Of a DNA stretch of 28,731 nucleotides, positions 1 to 9,606 are shown in pieces. Source of the stretch: Welwitschia mirabilis (taxonomy: Eukaryota; Gnetophyta; Gnetopsida; Welwitschiales); contig JBOZIK010000001.1 of assembly GCA_051453625.1 (NCBI GenBank), positions 151,851,011 to 151,879,741 of the forward strand. Reading direction: 5' to 3'. Position 1 is the stretch's first letter. Every line of letters begins with the position of its first letter. Under the pieces are notes generated by a model that saw only the letters and a program-made list of their open reading frames with translations, did no database searches and was not told the DNA's origin. The translations under genes and the position numbers were made by a program.

Positions 1-560
1 CCTAATGATCCTCTTAGGAATTCTATCGAGGAGTTGAGAAAAACTCAAGAAAAGACCAATGCAAACATAGAAAATCTCGTGAACATTTTACAATAAACTA
101 TGCTTGTAAACCAAAGACTATAAGGGACCCTTACCACTCAACCTTTACCAAACTCTAATGAAGTATGAAAAGATTGTAAGGTAGTAACAAAAAGTGGAAC
201 CAACACAACTCCCAATAATCATGAGGCTTCAACTTCATACAATAATAAGAATAACAAAGAAGAGAACATAGAAATCTTAGAAAATCATTCTTTCCCTCCT
301 CCACTTAGTAATAAAAGAAAAATTCACAACAAAAAAAAAAATACTACTCCATGGCTTAATAGGCTTAACAAAAACCTATTCTTTAACGATCACTTAAAAG
401 CCTTGATGAAAGATGTAAGTATTAACTTACCCTTATGGAAACTTTTATAAGAAAATCTAAATACTCTAAGCTATGGAAAACCTAATCAGAAGAAAGCAAA
501 AATGAGTCATTTCTAATAAAATCTTCCTAGCTTAATCCATTAGCAATTTAGTTTATCAGA
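1..560 (+). pseudogene. Ty3/Athila-like gag C-terminus and gag-protease linker (element A)
   Basis: Frame 1 reads as a broken gag tail. An acidic helical stretch (SIEELRKTQEKTNANIENL) is followed by GTLTTQPLPNSNE and VVTKSGT, which resemble the usual plant pattern of G-x-FPSQPxPNPK and then a TLRSGK box between gag and protease. A stretch beginning FPPPLSNKRKI then matches in position the FPQRL-type segment upstream of the Athila protease. Gag normally forms the cytoplasmic capsid particle; this part lies after the capsid and zinc-knuckle regions, which are off the left edge. Several in-frame stops (near 94, 121, 166 and 448) make it non-functional. The assignment rests on motif order and on the protease that follows directly, so the element type is more certain than the exact domain limits. 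Confidence 0.6.
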
Positions 561-945
561 AGTGTCCAAAATTTAAAGATCCAAGGGCAGCAATAGTTAG
601 CGTCACATTATAAGGGAACTAAAAAATTAAGAAAGCCTTGATAGATATCAGATCTAGTGTTAACATCATACCCTTGCATATTTGTAAACATTTAGGATTA
701 GAAGAGAGAATAAAACCTATAGACATTATCTTGGAGTTAGTTGATTCATCTATTAAGAAACCCTTAGGAGTGATAAATGACTTGGTTATTCAGATAGAGG
801 AAGCTTTCTATGCCATAGATGTAGTTGTTTTATAAGTTAAGAATAAAAATTCATATCCATTACTTCTAGGTAGAGCTTTCTATTCAACTGCCCATTGCAT
901 CATAGACACTAAAACTGGATTGATGAAATTTCACTTTGGAAATAA
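561..945 (+). pseudogene. Retropepsin-like aspartic protease remnant (element A)
   Basis: This is the Ty3-type protease that would cut the gag-pol polyprotein. The reading KDPRAAIVSVTL, then ALIDIRSSVNIIPLHI, then LLLGRAFYSTAHCIID and GLMKFHFGN follows the plant Athila/Tat protease throughout: an approach segment, the active-site loop, and the ILGRPFLATA-type flap-to-C-terminal region. The longest open piece is 638-835. The active-site aspartate is kept (codon 644-646), but the usual D-L/T-G triplet reads D-I-R: the glycine codon at 650-652 is AGA, a single G-to-A change from GGA. Stops occur near 612 and 833. No RT follows; pol is missing from this copy (see 946-1144). Confidence 0.8.
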
Positions 946-1144
946 ATGATTTTTAATATAAGTCTTTGATGTAGCAAAAAAAGATTTAGCCAACACTTTA
1001 GATTTAGAGAAAGATCTAAAACCTAGCCTATCTTTACAAACCCCTTCAAACCTGAAGCAAATCATAAAAGAACAAATCATGCAAATAATGAGTGGAAAAT
1101 GGTATGCATGCATTAAAAATTATTGAAATAACATGAGGAATTTT
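946..1144 (+). pseudogene. Protease-RT linker fragment ending at an internal pol deletion (element A)
   Basis: After the protease the sequence still reads as a plausible linker (VFDVAKKDLANTLDLEKDL, with KPSLSLQTPSNLK) that normally leads into RT. By about 1125-1190 it has become similar to the segment after the integrase of element B: AATAACATGAGGAATTTTAG here corresponds to AATTATATGAGGGATCTTTA at 7368-7387, followed by MTVNLVEA here and VTMNIVKV there. The whole RT, RNase H and integrase, about 2.3 kb in B, is therefore absent. The junction lies roughly at 1080-1130 and cannot be placed exactly by eye. Confidence 0.6.
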
Positions 1145-1238
1145 AGACATGACTGTGAACTTAGTAGAAGCATTTGTTTTCCTACCTAAGTTCTTTCTTA
1201 GCTTACTTCCTTAGTTAAATATTATAACTTTACTTGAT

Positions 1239-1908
1239 NNNNNNNNNNNNNNNNNNNNNNNNNNNNNNNNNNNNNNNNNNNNNNNNNNNNNNNNNNNNNN
1301 NNNNNNNNNNNNNNNNNNNNNNNNNNNNNNNNNNNNNNNNNNNNNNNNNNNNNNNNNNNNNNNNNNNNNNNNNNNNNNNNNNNNNNNNNNNNNNNNNNNN
1401 NNNNNNNNNNNNNNNNNNNNNNNNNNNNNNNNNNNNNNNNNNNNNNNNNNNNNNNNNNNNNNNNNNNNNNNNNNNNNNNNNNNNNNNNNNNNNNNNNNNN
1501 NNNNNNNNNNNNNNNNNNNNNNNNNNNNNNNNNNNNNNNNNNNNNNNNNNNNNNNNNNNNNNNNNNNNNNNNNNNNNNNNNNNNNNNNNNNNNNNNNNNN
1601 NNNNNNNNNNNNNNNNNNNNNNNNNNNNNNNNNNNNNNNNNNNNNNNNNNNNNNNNNNNNNNNNNNNNNNNNNNNNNNNNNNNNNNNNNNNNNNNNNNNN
1701 NNNNNNNNNNNNNNNNNNNNNNNNNNNNNNNNNNNNNNNNNNNNNNNNNNNNNNNNNNNNNNNNNNNNNNNNNNNNNNNNNNNNNNNNNNNNNNNNNNNN
1801 NNNNNNNNNNNNNNNNNNNNNNNNNNNNNNNNNNNNNNNNNNNNNNNNNNNNNNNNNNNNNNNNNNNNNNNNNNNNNNNNNNNNNNNNNNNNNNNNNNNN
1901 NNNNNNNN
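1239..1908. other. Assembly gap (670 N)
   Basis: Unsequenced bases within the A spacer. The flanks align with B at about 7500 and about 7612, which are only about 100-110 bases apart, so the stated gap length may be an overestimate or may hide an insertion. The apparent long ORFs across this run are artefacts. Confidence 0.98.
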
Positions 1909-3141
1909 TCACCCAATCTTAAGACATTCCCATGTCTATGGACTGTATTTACAGAAAGATACCTTGTTTCTTGTGTTGTTTTTTTCAATGGTGGTAAAAT
2001 ATTAAGTTATCAAGAAGTGTTCTTTTCTATCTTTTACTTTACTTATCACCTTAGTATTTTTTAAGTATGTGATCTTGTGGAAATTATTCTTTTTGTTAAA
2101 AAAAAGAGAGAGAAAGAAAAATGAAGAGCATGATATCCTACCACAAGTACACTGGGGTAAATATTTTCGAGAGGAGCCTTTGGTAGTGTAATATGGTAGC
2201 TGTGTGAACTCCACTAAGGGGTCAGTTGGCCATGTTTTGTGGGTTTTTACTCCTCTGATAGTGGTTGCACTGCCCTCATCATGGTAAAAGAACTTCCACA
2301 TTATAGTATTCCCACTTAATTATTTTACTTTTAAAGATTTCAATGAATTTGTAGGTGGAAATAGATGAGTCCATTTCTTTGTACTTTTTAATTTAGCCTT
2401 TATTGTTTTACATACTTGAAACCTTGGATATAATCATAACCACTACCCTTTTTAATGAATTTTATCAAGTTAATACATTTTGTCATGCATCTTTACTTGG
2501 GTAATATTATGATGTTTTCCTTTGAAGTTTGCTACGTTAGTACTTAGACTAGGTAAACATTCTTCTTCTTTTTCCTTGTGTCGCTTTCTCCTATTATTTT
2601 CTTTTGTTTTCATGTCTACTATTTTCTAATCATTTTCCCATTTTCTTCTTTCCTAGTTTAATATTTTCGTAGTTTTTCATTCCAGTCATTTTTAATTTTC
2701 ATTAGTTTAGGCAATTCGGGACATATTGTACATTTTAAGTGTGGGCCAAAATACATATATATTCTGATCCAATTTTTTCAATCATAATAAATCATTATTG
2801 CAAATCCTCCTTAATTTTTACATGATTATATTTCACTATCTATCACAGGAGGAGCTGTTTACTAGAACTTTATAATTAATCTATTTTCTGTCATAGGTTC
2901 CAAATTTTGAAAATCTTTTTAGAAGTCTGTCGTCCCCATTATCGTCTAGATGACACACCAGATGACAAACTTCTGATACTAATATAGGTACTTTATTCAT
3001 TTTTTGAAATTTTTAAATTTAGTCCATTATTGATGCACATATATTTTAATTGCATTCTTTAGATATCCTAGATTTTATTATTTAGAAAGTTGGCTTGCAA
3101 ACATAGTTTACTGTCTAGTTTTGTTAGGAACTAACAAGGCT

Positions 3142-3151
3142 AAGTGGGGGG
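3142..3151 (+). other. Polypurine tract of element A
   Basis: AAGTGGGGGG followed by CTA and then the LTR start TGTTGC. This is the primer site for plus-strand DNA synthesis and marks the following LTR as a 3' LTR of an element on the + strand. Element B has the matching AAGTGGAGGG at 11383. Confidence 0.8.
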
Positions 3152-3224
3152 CTATGTTGCGATGCCAACTTAGATGTATTTGATAGGGTATTTTAAGTTG
3201 TTTTGCAGATAAACTAATAGATAA

Positions 3225-4203
3225 NNNNNNNNNNNNNNNNNNNNNNNNNNNNNNNNNNNNNNNNNNNNNNNNNNNNNNNNNNNNNNNNNNNNNNNNNNNN
3301 NNNNNNNNNNNNNNNNNNNNNNNNNNNNNNNNNNNNNNNNNNNNNNNNNNNNNNNNNNNNNNNNNNNNNNNNNNNNNNNNNNNNNNNNNNNNNNNNNNNN
3401 NNNNNNNNNNNNNNNNNNNNNNNNNNNNNNNNNNNNNNNNNNNNNNNNNNNNNNNNNNNNNNNNNNNNNNNNNNNNNNNNNNNNNNNNNNNNNNNNNNNN
3501 NNNNNNNNNNNNNNNNNNNNNNNNNNNNNNNNNNNNNNNNNNNNNNNNNNNNNNNNNNNNNNNNNNNNNNNNNNNNNNNNNNNNNNNNNNNNNNNNNNNN
3601 NNNNNNNNNNNNNNNNNNNNNNNNNNNNNNNNNNNNNNNNNNNNNNNNNNNNNNNNNNNNNNNNNNNNNNNNNNNNNNNNNNNNNNNNNNNNNNNNNNNN
3701 NNNNNNNNNNNNNNNNNNNNNNNNNNNNNNNNNNNNNNNNNNNNNNNNNNNNNNNNNNNNNNNNNNNNNNNNNNNNNNNNNNNNNNNNNNNNNNNNNNNN
3801 NNNNNNNNNNNNNNNNNNNNNNNNNNNNNNNNNNNNNNNNNNNNNNNNNNNNNNNNNNNNNNNNNNNNNNNNNNNNNNNNNNNNNNNNNNNNNNNNNNNN
3901 NNNNNNNNNNNNNNNNNNNNNNNNNNNNNNNNNNNNNNNNNNNNNNNNNNNNNNNNNNNNNNNNNNNNNNNNNNNNNNNNNNNNNNNNNNNNNNNNNNNN
4001 NNNNNNNNNNNNNNNNNNNNNNNNNNNNNNNNNNNNNNNNNNNNNNNNNNNNNNNNNNNNNNNNNNNNNNNNNNNNNNNNNNNNNNNNNNNNNNNNNNNN
4101 NNNNNNNNNNNNNNNNNNNNNNNNNNNNNNNNNNNNNNNNNNNNNNNNNNNNNNNNNNNNNNNNNNNNNNNNNNNNNNNNNNNNNNNNNNNNNNNNNNNN
4201 NNN
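3225..4203. other. Assembly gap (979 N) inside the A LTR
   Basis: Flanking bases correspond to about 11465 and about 11680 in the B LTR, which are about 215 bases apart. Either the gap size is a scaffolding estimate that is too large, or the A LTR holds an insertion of about 0.75 kb here. Confidence 0.98.
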
Positions 4204-4407
4204 GCAGTAAACTAGAAGCTAAATAGATAACTCTTTATCAATCCTTATTGTCTTCTCAATCATCCGGATGACCAGAAGGACGACACTGTTCTCTCATAGT
4301 TTTACAGAATGTATTCCCGAGTTGTCGTCTATTATTTGTGACTTTCCCTTGCATGTTAGCTAGAGTTTCTACTTTATCTTTCTGTCATTTTACCTTTTCT
4401 TTCTGTC

Positions 4408-4417
4408 TATAAATAAA
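4408..4417 (+). promoter_or_regulatory. TATA box of the A LTR
   Basis: CTATAAATAAAGG is a strong plant TATA-type sequence in the second half of the LTR, the position expected for the start of retrotransposon transcription. The B LTR has the decayed counterpart CAATAAATAGAG at 11891-11902. Confidence 0.6.
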
Positions 4418-4984
4418 GGTCTTCCCCTCGATCCCTAATCATCTTCGATAGTACCTGACATTATCGTGATAGGAGATCTTGGGATTAGAGAACATCTTGT
4501 AATCTAGAGAGACGTTACCTTGGTGTTGGGCGGCGTATCCTCTATTGAGGAATGACTACTTTGTGATACAGATGCCTTTTTACATCTTTAATATGAAGTA
4601 CTCTTTTTGTTAATAATTGTAGGAACTTGTCCCTCATAGTTTATGTTATTCTAGATTCGTGATAGGTTTCTTTAATTAAATAGATTATGAGGGCAGCCTT
4701 TGTTAAGGTTAAGTTTAATTAGATTAGGTGCATCATTGTTTATTTTCTTAGACTAGTTTGCATTAGCATCTTTTATTTTCATGCACTACAATTTAATTTA
4801 ATCGATTAAGGTTACACATTTATTTTCTAAAATCAACTCTTTATTGTCCATACTATTGGCCTTCAATAGAATTGTGACATTCGGATCACTCCATCTATAT
4901 TAGCGTGCTAAATTTTGCATCTTATTTATAATTAACAAGATTGAAATTGAAGCGTGAAACATTACACAAATACGCATCGCAACA

Positions 4985-5720
4985 ATGAAATCATTTAATT
5001 CATTACTAATAGTGAGTGGGTTAGTCCCTTAATAGTAATTTCTAAAAAGGGTGGGAAATGATGCATGTGCATAGACTTTTGAAAAGTAAATGAGGTAACT
5101 GAAAAAGACCAATTTTCTTTGCCTTTTCTTGATTAAATTATTGATAGTATTAAGATCATGATTTTTACTATTTTCTTGATGGTTATAGTGGTTATAAGTA
5201 ATTTTTCATTACTAGTAAGAACCAAGCCAAAACCACTTTCACTTCTTCTTTTAGTACTTTTGCTTTTAGACACATGCCTTTCAGAGTTTGTAATGCTCTT
5301 GGTACTTTTAATTGTTCTAGAATGGGTATTTTTTTGTATATGCTTGAGGATTTCATTGAGATTTTTATGGATAAATTCTCTATTTATGCTAAAACTTTTG
5401 AATAAATTTTAAATCATTTAGATAAAGTCTTAGACAGTTCTATTTCTAATGGCTTCCACTTGAGTTGGGAAAAGAGTCTTTTTCTTATAGAAAATGGCAT
5501 TGTTTTAGATCACAATATCTCTCAGGATGGAATTAGGATGAATGCTTTTGAAGTTGGTATTATTCAAAAGCTAAGTTTCCCATAAATATTAAACAAATTT
5601 GATCTTTTGTTGGTCATTGTGGTTTTTACCATTGGTTTATTCATGATTATGCTACTATGTATAAACCCCTTCATTCATTAATAGAGAAAGAAGCCTAATT
5701 CCAATGGAATAAATCTTGTC
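4985..5720 (+). pseudogene. Ty3/Athila-like reverse transcriptase remnant (element B)
   Basis: RT copies the element RNA into DNA in the cytoplasmic particle. Homology starts immediately after the A LTR, with an IIxFITNSEWVSPLIVISKK block, followed by CIDF, KVNEVTEKDQFSLPFLD, FLDGYSGY, a fingers block ending FRHMPF, and then the region of the catalytic box. In the usual Athila FMDD box the last aspartate is replaced: the box reads F-M-D-K, with lysine at 5373-5375. The thumb follows (NGFHLSWEKSLFLIENGIVLDH), then the connection GHCGFYHWFIHDY. Frameshifts lie near 5040-5060, 5180 and 5585, with several stops. RT residues before the A insertion, as well as gag and protease of B, should lie beyond the left edge, on the far side of A. 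It cannot be active. Confidence 0.85.
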
Positions 5721-6135
5721 AACTTGCTTTTGATAGGCTTAAACATAAATTGTCTTATACTCCTGTAGTAATGGAACCCAATTGGAAACTTAATTTTGAG
5801 CTTATGTGTAATGCGAGTAACTTTGTTATGGGTTGGGTTTTGTATCAAAAATATGAAGATGATTTTAAAGTTATATCTTATCATAGTAAATCTTTGTCTA
5901 GATCTTAAATGAACTATATCACTATAGAGAAAGAAATGCTAGCCATTATCTTTTGCCTTGATTCCCTTAGACATTATGTTTTAGGGTGTTATACTAATGT
6001 TTGCACTAACTATGATGCTATTGATTACCTCATGATTAAAAAAGATTCTATTTCACATTCGATTTAATAAATCCTTCTTATGCAAGAGTTAACTTAACCA
6101 TTATAAATAAAGCAAGGAAGCATAATTGTGTTGTC
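5721..6135 (+). pseudogene. RNase H remnant of Ty3/Athila-like pol (element B)
   Basis: This domain degrades the RNA strand during reverse transcription. The block runs from LAFDRLKHKLSYTPVV through NFELMCNASNF, GWVLYQK, YHSKSLSRS, ITIEKEMLAIIFCLDSLRHY and CTNYDAIDYLMIKKD, in the family's usual order and spacing. Two of the conserved acids are asparagine: the CDAS aspartate is AAT at 5810-5812 and the YTDH aspartate is AAC at 6008-6010; both fit G-to-A changes. The glutamate of the EKE motif survives. One stop (near 5907) and a decayed tail after 6060 are visible. It continues in frame from the RT connection and leads to the integrase after a locally duplicated segment. Confidence 0.85.
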
Positions 6136-6150
6136 GGTTACTTATCTAAT

Positions 6151-6278
6151 ACCACAACACTAGACCTATAGCTAATGTAAATATTTTCTCCATAGGAGGG
6201 GTGACCTATAGCTAATGTAAAAACACCATAACACTAGACCTATAGCTAATGTAAATCTTTTCTCCATAGGATAGGTGA
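6151..6278 (+). repeat. Local direct duplication at the RNase H-integrase junction (element B)
   Basis: The block AACACTAGACCTATAGCTAA with TTTTCTCCATAGGA and GGTG occurs at about 6156-6203 and again at about 6230-6278, with an extra partial copy (ACCTATAGCTAATGTAA, 6204-6220) between them. The normal linker appears once in element C, so this looks like a slippage or unequal-exchange duplication after the coding region had decayed. Confidence 0.8.
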
Positions 6279-7327
6279 CGATGAGTGGATCAGGCCACAT
6301 TTGTATCATAAGTGTAAATACCAAATCATGAGAAAATGTATGCCTAATTAGAAAATACCTGAGATCCTTTGTTCTTATCATAGTGGTATTTATGGAGGAC
6401 ATTTTAGTGGAAATAGGTTTTTATTGGCCTTTTCTTTTTCATGATTCTTTTAGTTTTACTGGAATGTGTAATCCTTATTAGCGTTATGATAGCCTTATTT
6501 ATTCATAGGAAATGCTCCTTAGACCTATTATTGAGTGTAAGAATTTTAATTGTTAGGGTACTAATTTCATAGGCCCTATTTATCCACCTTCTCCTGATAA
6601 AAGTTATATTTTAGTGACTATAGATTACATGACTAAATGGATTAAAGTTTCAATGATGCCTGAACTGTCTGTTATTTTCTTAAAACTTATATCTTTTAGA
6701 GATTTAATTTTCCTATATTTATCATTAGTGATTAGGGTACTTATTTCATTAATTAATTTTTTAAGAAACTTCTTTTATCCATTAATATAAAACATAGAGT
6801 AGCTTATGCTTATCACCCTGAAACTAATGACAGGTTGAAAATGCCAATAGAGAAATAAAGAAAATTTTATTAAAACTTATTTTTATTAATAAAAAGTTTT
6901 AGACTTCTAAACTTAACTATGTAATTTGGGCTTACCATACTACTTGACATACTTCTCTTGGTTTTTCACCTTATAAATTTGTATACGATAAAGTTTATGT
7001 CTTATTAGTTGATATGTATTATAATTCTTATTATGCATCTCATCAACTTAATTTTATGGATTTTTATGAAAACCTTAAATATATATTAGCTCAATTAGGT
7101 CATTTTGATGAAAATAAAAATTGTGCCATCCACCATCAATTAATCCATAAAGATCAAGAAAATTTCAAACATGATAAAATGATTTTCCATAAAAAGTTTG
7201 AACTAAATCAACTTGTCTTGTTATATAACACAAGAGTTTATCTTTTGAATAATAAGTTAATCTCTAAATGGTTAGGTTCTTATCTTGTAGAAAGAGTGTA
7301 TCTTAATAACTCAGTAAGATTTTAGAC
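6279..7327 (+). pseudogene. Integrase remnant of Ty3/Athila-like pol (element B)
   Basis: Integrase joins the DNA copy to the host chromosome. The zinc-binding part is visible around IRPHLYHKCKYQIMRKC and CSYHSGIYGGHFSGNRF. The core reads GTNFIGPIYPPSP, ILVTIDYMTKWIK, ISD and VAYAYHPET, then VENANREIKKIL. Of the D-D-E triad, the first aspartate is asparagine (AAT at 6563-6565), the second survives in ISD, and the glutamate survives in QVEN. The open stretch 7014-7325 holds the C-terminal part, with FELNQLVLLYNTRVYLLNNK and ISKWLGSYLVERVY, the Athila equivalent of the GPF/Y region. Many stops and at least two frameshifts are present. Confidence 0.85.
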
Positions 7328-7781
7328 TTAGAAATTAGAGAGATTTAGACTGTTAATGAGAAATGGTTAAAATTATATGAGGGATCTTTAGATGTAACTA
7401 TGAACATAGTAAAAGTGCTTATTTTGAAGTTTTTTCTTGGTGAGAAGTACTTCCTTTCTATTATTATCTAAGTTCTTTCTTAGCATTCTTCTTTGGTTGA
7501 TATTATGATGTTACCTAATCATCTTGCAAGCTTGACTTACGTATTACTTTATAAAGTTTCATGATTAGTTTTATACTTAGACATTTATAGGTGATAAGAT
7601 TGGATTCACCTAATCTTGAGACATTTCCATGTCTATGGACTTCATTTGAAGGAAGATGCCTTAGTTTTTTATGTTTTTTCCAATGATGTTAAGGTCTTAA
7701 GTTATTTGGGAATGTTCTTTTCTATCTTTTATCTCACTTATTTACCTTTATCTTTTTTAAATATGTGATCATGTGGGAATT

Positions 7782-7785
<4 letters not shown>

Positions 7786-7856
<71 letters not shown>
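7786..7856 (+). repeat. (AG)n microsatellite, cut by a 28-base gap
   Basis: Thirty-five uninterrupted AG units run into the gap at 7857-7884. The same place in element A (2099-2125) has only a short impure purine tract, so the array expanded in this copy. The gap presumably reflects failure to assemble the repeat; the real array length is unknown. Confidence 0.97.
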
Positions 7857-7884
7857 NNNNNNNNNNNNNNNNNNNNNNNNNNNN
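7857..7884. other. Assembly gap (28 N)
   Basis: Follows directly on the (AG)n tract; sequence resumes as spacer homologous to element A. Confidence 0.98.
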
Positions 7885-9606
7885 TTAAAGAAAAATACAT
7901 AGTCACTATGATGTTCTACCACATTAGGGTAAATATTTTTGAAAGAAATTTTTAGCAGTGTTGGTAGCTATGGAAACTCCACTGGGGGGTTATTTGGCCA
8001 TGCTTCATAAGTTCTTGCTCCTCTAACAATGGTTGAACTCCCCTCATCATGGAAAAAGAAATAAAATTTGAGGTTATGAATCAGTGATATTCTTAGTATC
8101 ATCAGAGGCATTACTTGTTTTCTAGACTCTTAGTATTTCCACTTGGTTATTTTACTTTTGAAGATTCAGTTAATTTTATGGGGTAAGAGCAGGTGAGTTC
8201 ATTTCTAAGTAACTTTTGATTTGACATTCATTATTTTATGCACTTGAACCTTTGACTATCATCATAACCACTACTTTTTTTAATGAACTTTATAAAGTAA
8301 ATACATTTTATCATGTATATTTACTTAGGTGACATTATGATGTCTTCTTTGGAAGTTTGCTAGATTAGTAATTAGGATAGGTTCTTTGTGTCCATTTTTA
8401 CTATTTTTTTTTTAGTTTCTAAGTTTAGTATTTCAAAGTATTTTCCACATTTTTTTTAATTCTTTCATAGTAGTTTCCTTGCTATTCAATCATATTAAAT
8501 CATTTTCTCAAAAAACATTTGAAAAACTTCAAAGAGAATCTTTTCCATTCTGAGTTTTTATGAGTTCCCTTGTAGATTATCGAGTTTTGAGTTTTCATGC
8601 TTTTATTTTCTATTTAGGCACATTCCTATAGTTTTTCTTATAGTTTTCAACCTAAATAATCTATTTTTTTAGCCATAGTTTTTTCTTTTCCATGTGTTTT
8701 TCCTTTTTCCTTTGGTTTTCTTGATTTTCTATGTGATTTTCTGTCTTTCTATCTTTTCCTTTCAAAACTACTACTTAAATGATCATATTTAAGCTTAATT
8801 TTACTTGTTAATCCTTTTCTTCTAAAAATATTTTTCATGCTTCATCATCCACTTGATCATCCAAATGAAACTAGGTAGATGATAGTTTTTTTTTTTTTTT
8901 TTTTTTCAAAGTCATCCTAAGACTATTATTTGGACAATGCAACTGGATGATAGTGCAATAAAACCATGGCCCAAACCCCTTTTTTCTCATTTTCTCATCA
9001 TTTTTCTCTATTATTTTGAGAGAAGTGATCCCTCTAGCTAATACTAGCATTCTAGAACTTGTTCCACTTAGTTTTGTTACCAGATTCATAAGTTTTTATT
9101 AGATTTATAAAAATGAGGTACATTTCTCTCTCCTCTTGCTTTTCATTGTTTTCTCCCATTTTCAGCCTTTCGACATGCACTTTTTAGGTATATCATTTAA
9201 TTTTTCATTCTCTTCATTTTAAGACTTACAAATTTAAATTTCACTATGTATTTTTGAGTTATGAGCATCTTATGTATTATAAGGTATTTTCAAATTTTTC
9301 ACTTTTGCACTTGTTTTCTTGCAAACCATAGGTGGAAAAATAATAGTCCTTTAGGAAAAACTGATTAGTTAGATGTGTTTTATGACTTTAATAAATTAGA
9401 TTTTTTGTTTGAGCACTTCAAATTTTTACTTCTTATGATCATGCTTAGGCAATTCAGGATGTATTGCATCTTTTCAGAAGGGCCAGACATATTTTCAATA
9501 TTTTTGCTAGTCTTTTGTCAATTTCAGAGGTTATTATTGCACATCCATGCAATGTTTTTAACTTATCTATCTATTTTTGCATGATAATTTTTGTGTTTTC
9601 TATTGA

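Larger units (their letters stand above)
1130..3154 (+). mobile_element. Post-pol non-coding spacer of element A
   Basis: The stretch between the end of pol and the 3' LTR holds no recognisable gene. It aligns by eye in blocks with the B spacer. Shared landmarks include CCATGTCTATGGACT (1930 and 7629), CCTCATCATGG (2273 and 8042), AATCATAACCACTACC (2434, similar at 8262), TTAGGCAATTC (2707 and 9446), TTTTACATGATTAT (2816 and 10987) and GGTTTTGTTAGG before the LTR (similar at 3118 and 11358). It is shorter than B's because B's third ORF region (about 9540-10985) and about 0.9 kb around 8400-9440 have no counterpart. A purine tract at 2099-2125 corresponds to B's (AG)n microsatellite. Confidence 0.65.
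3155..4984 (+). repeat. 3' LTR of element A
   Basis: The LTR starts TGTTGCGATGC right after the polypurine tract and ends GCATCGCAACA: an exact 11-base terminal inverted repeat with TG...CA ends. It contains a TATA box at 4408-4417 and, upstream of it, the palindrome TCATCCGGATGA. The visible part aligns with the B LTR: both contain a TTGTTAATAATT/TTATAAT-type AT-rich U5 and end in AAATAC(G/A)-type termini. The 979-base gap lies inside, so the real length is uncertain; the B LTR is 1033 bases. It is directly followed by RT coding sequence of B, so it cannot be a 5' LTR of B; no primer-binding site follows it. Confidence 0.85.
7328..9606 (+). mobile_element. Post-pol non-coding spacer of element B, first part
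   Basis: No gene is recognisable. The stretch shares block-wise similarity with the A spacer up to about 8380 and again at about 9445-9500. The part from about 8400 to 9440 is T-rich, has no evident counterpart in A, and contains a run of 21 T (8886-8906). Around 8840-8960 it carries several copies of a TCATCC/GGATGA-type motif that also occurs in the LTRs. Before 9607 the sequence is pyrimidine-rich and ends in TTGAGTAG, which could once have been a splice acceptor for the downstream ORF; this is a guess. Confidence 0.6.

Noticed and set aside
1211-2064. Long open readings of more than 230 codons on both strands
   Set aside because: They run through the 670-base N gap and consist mostly of unknown residues.
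2002-2301. 99-codon open reading on the minus strand
   Set aside because: It is antisense to the A/B spacer, has no family resemblance, and the homologous part of B does not keep it open.
3155-4984. This LTR as the 5' LTR of element B
   Set aside because: A polypurine tract precedes it, no primer-binding site follows, and RT sequence begins immediately, so it is the 3' LTR of A.
5158-5412. Hydrophobic 84-codon open reading as a small membrane protein
   Set aside because: It is an out-of-frame reading of B's RT; the FLDGYSGY and FMD motifs are in the neighbouring frame.
6151-6278. CRISPR-like array of short repeats
   Set aside because: There are only two and a half imperfect copies, no regular spacers, and the setting is a plant retrotransposon.
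7773-7955. Arg-Glu repeat protein from the (AG)n tract
   Set aside because: It is a product of the microsatellite and crosses an assembly gap.
8871-9089. 72-codon open reading on the minus strand
   Set aside because: It starts in T-rich spacer, ends in a poly-lysine encoded by the 21-T run, and has no recognisable domain.
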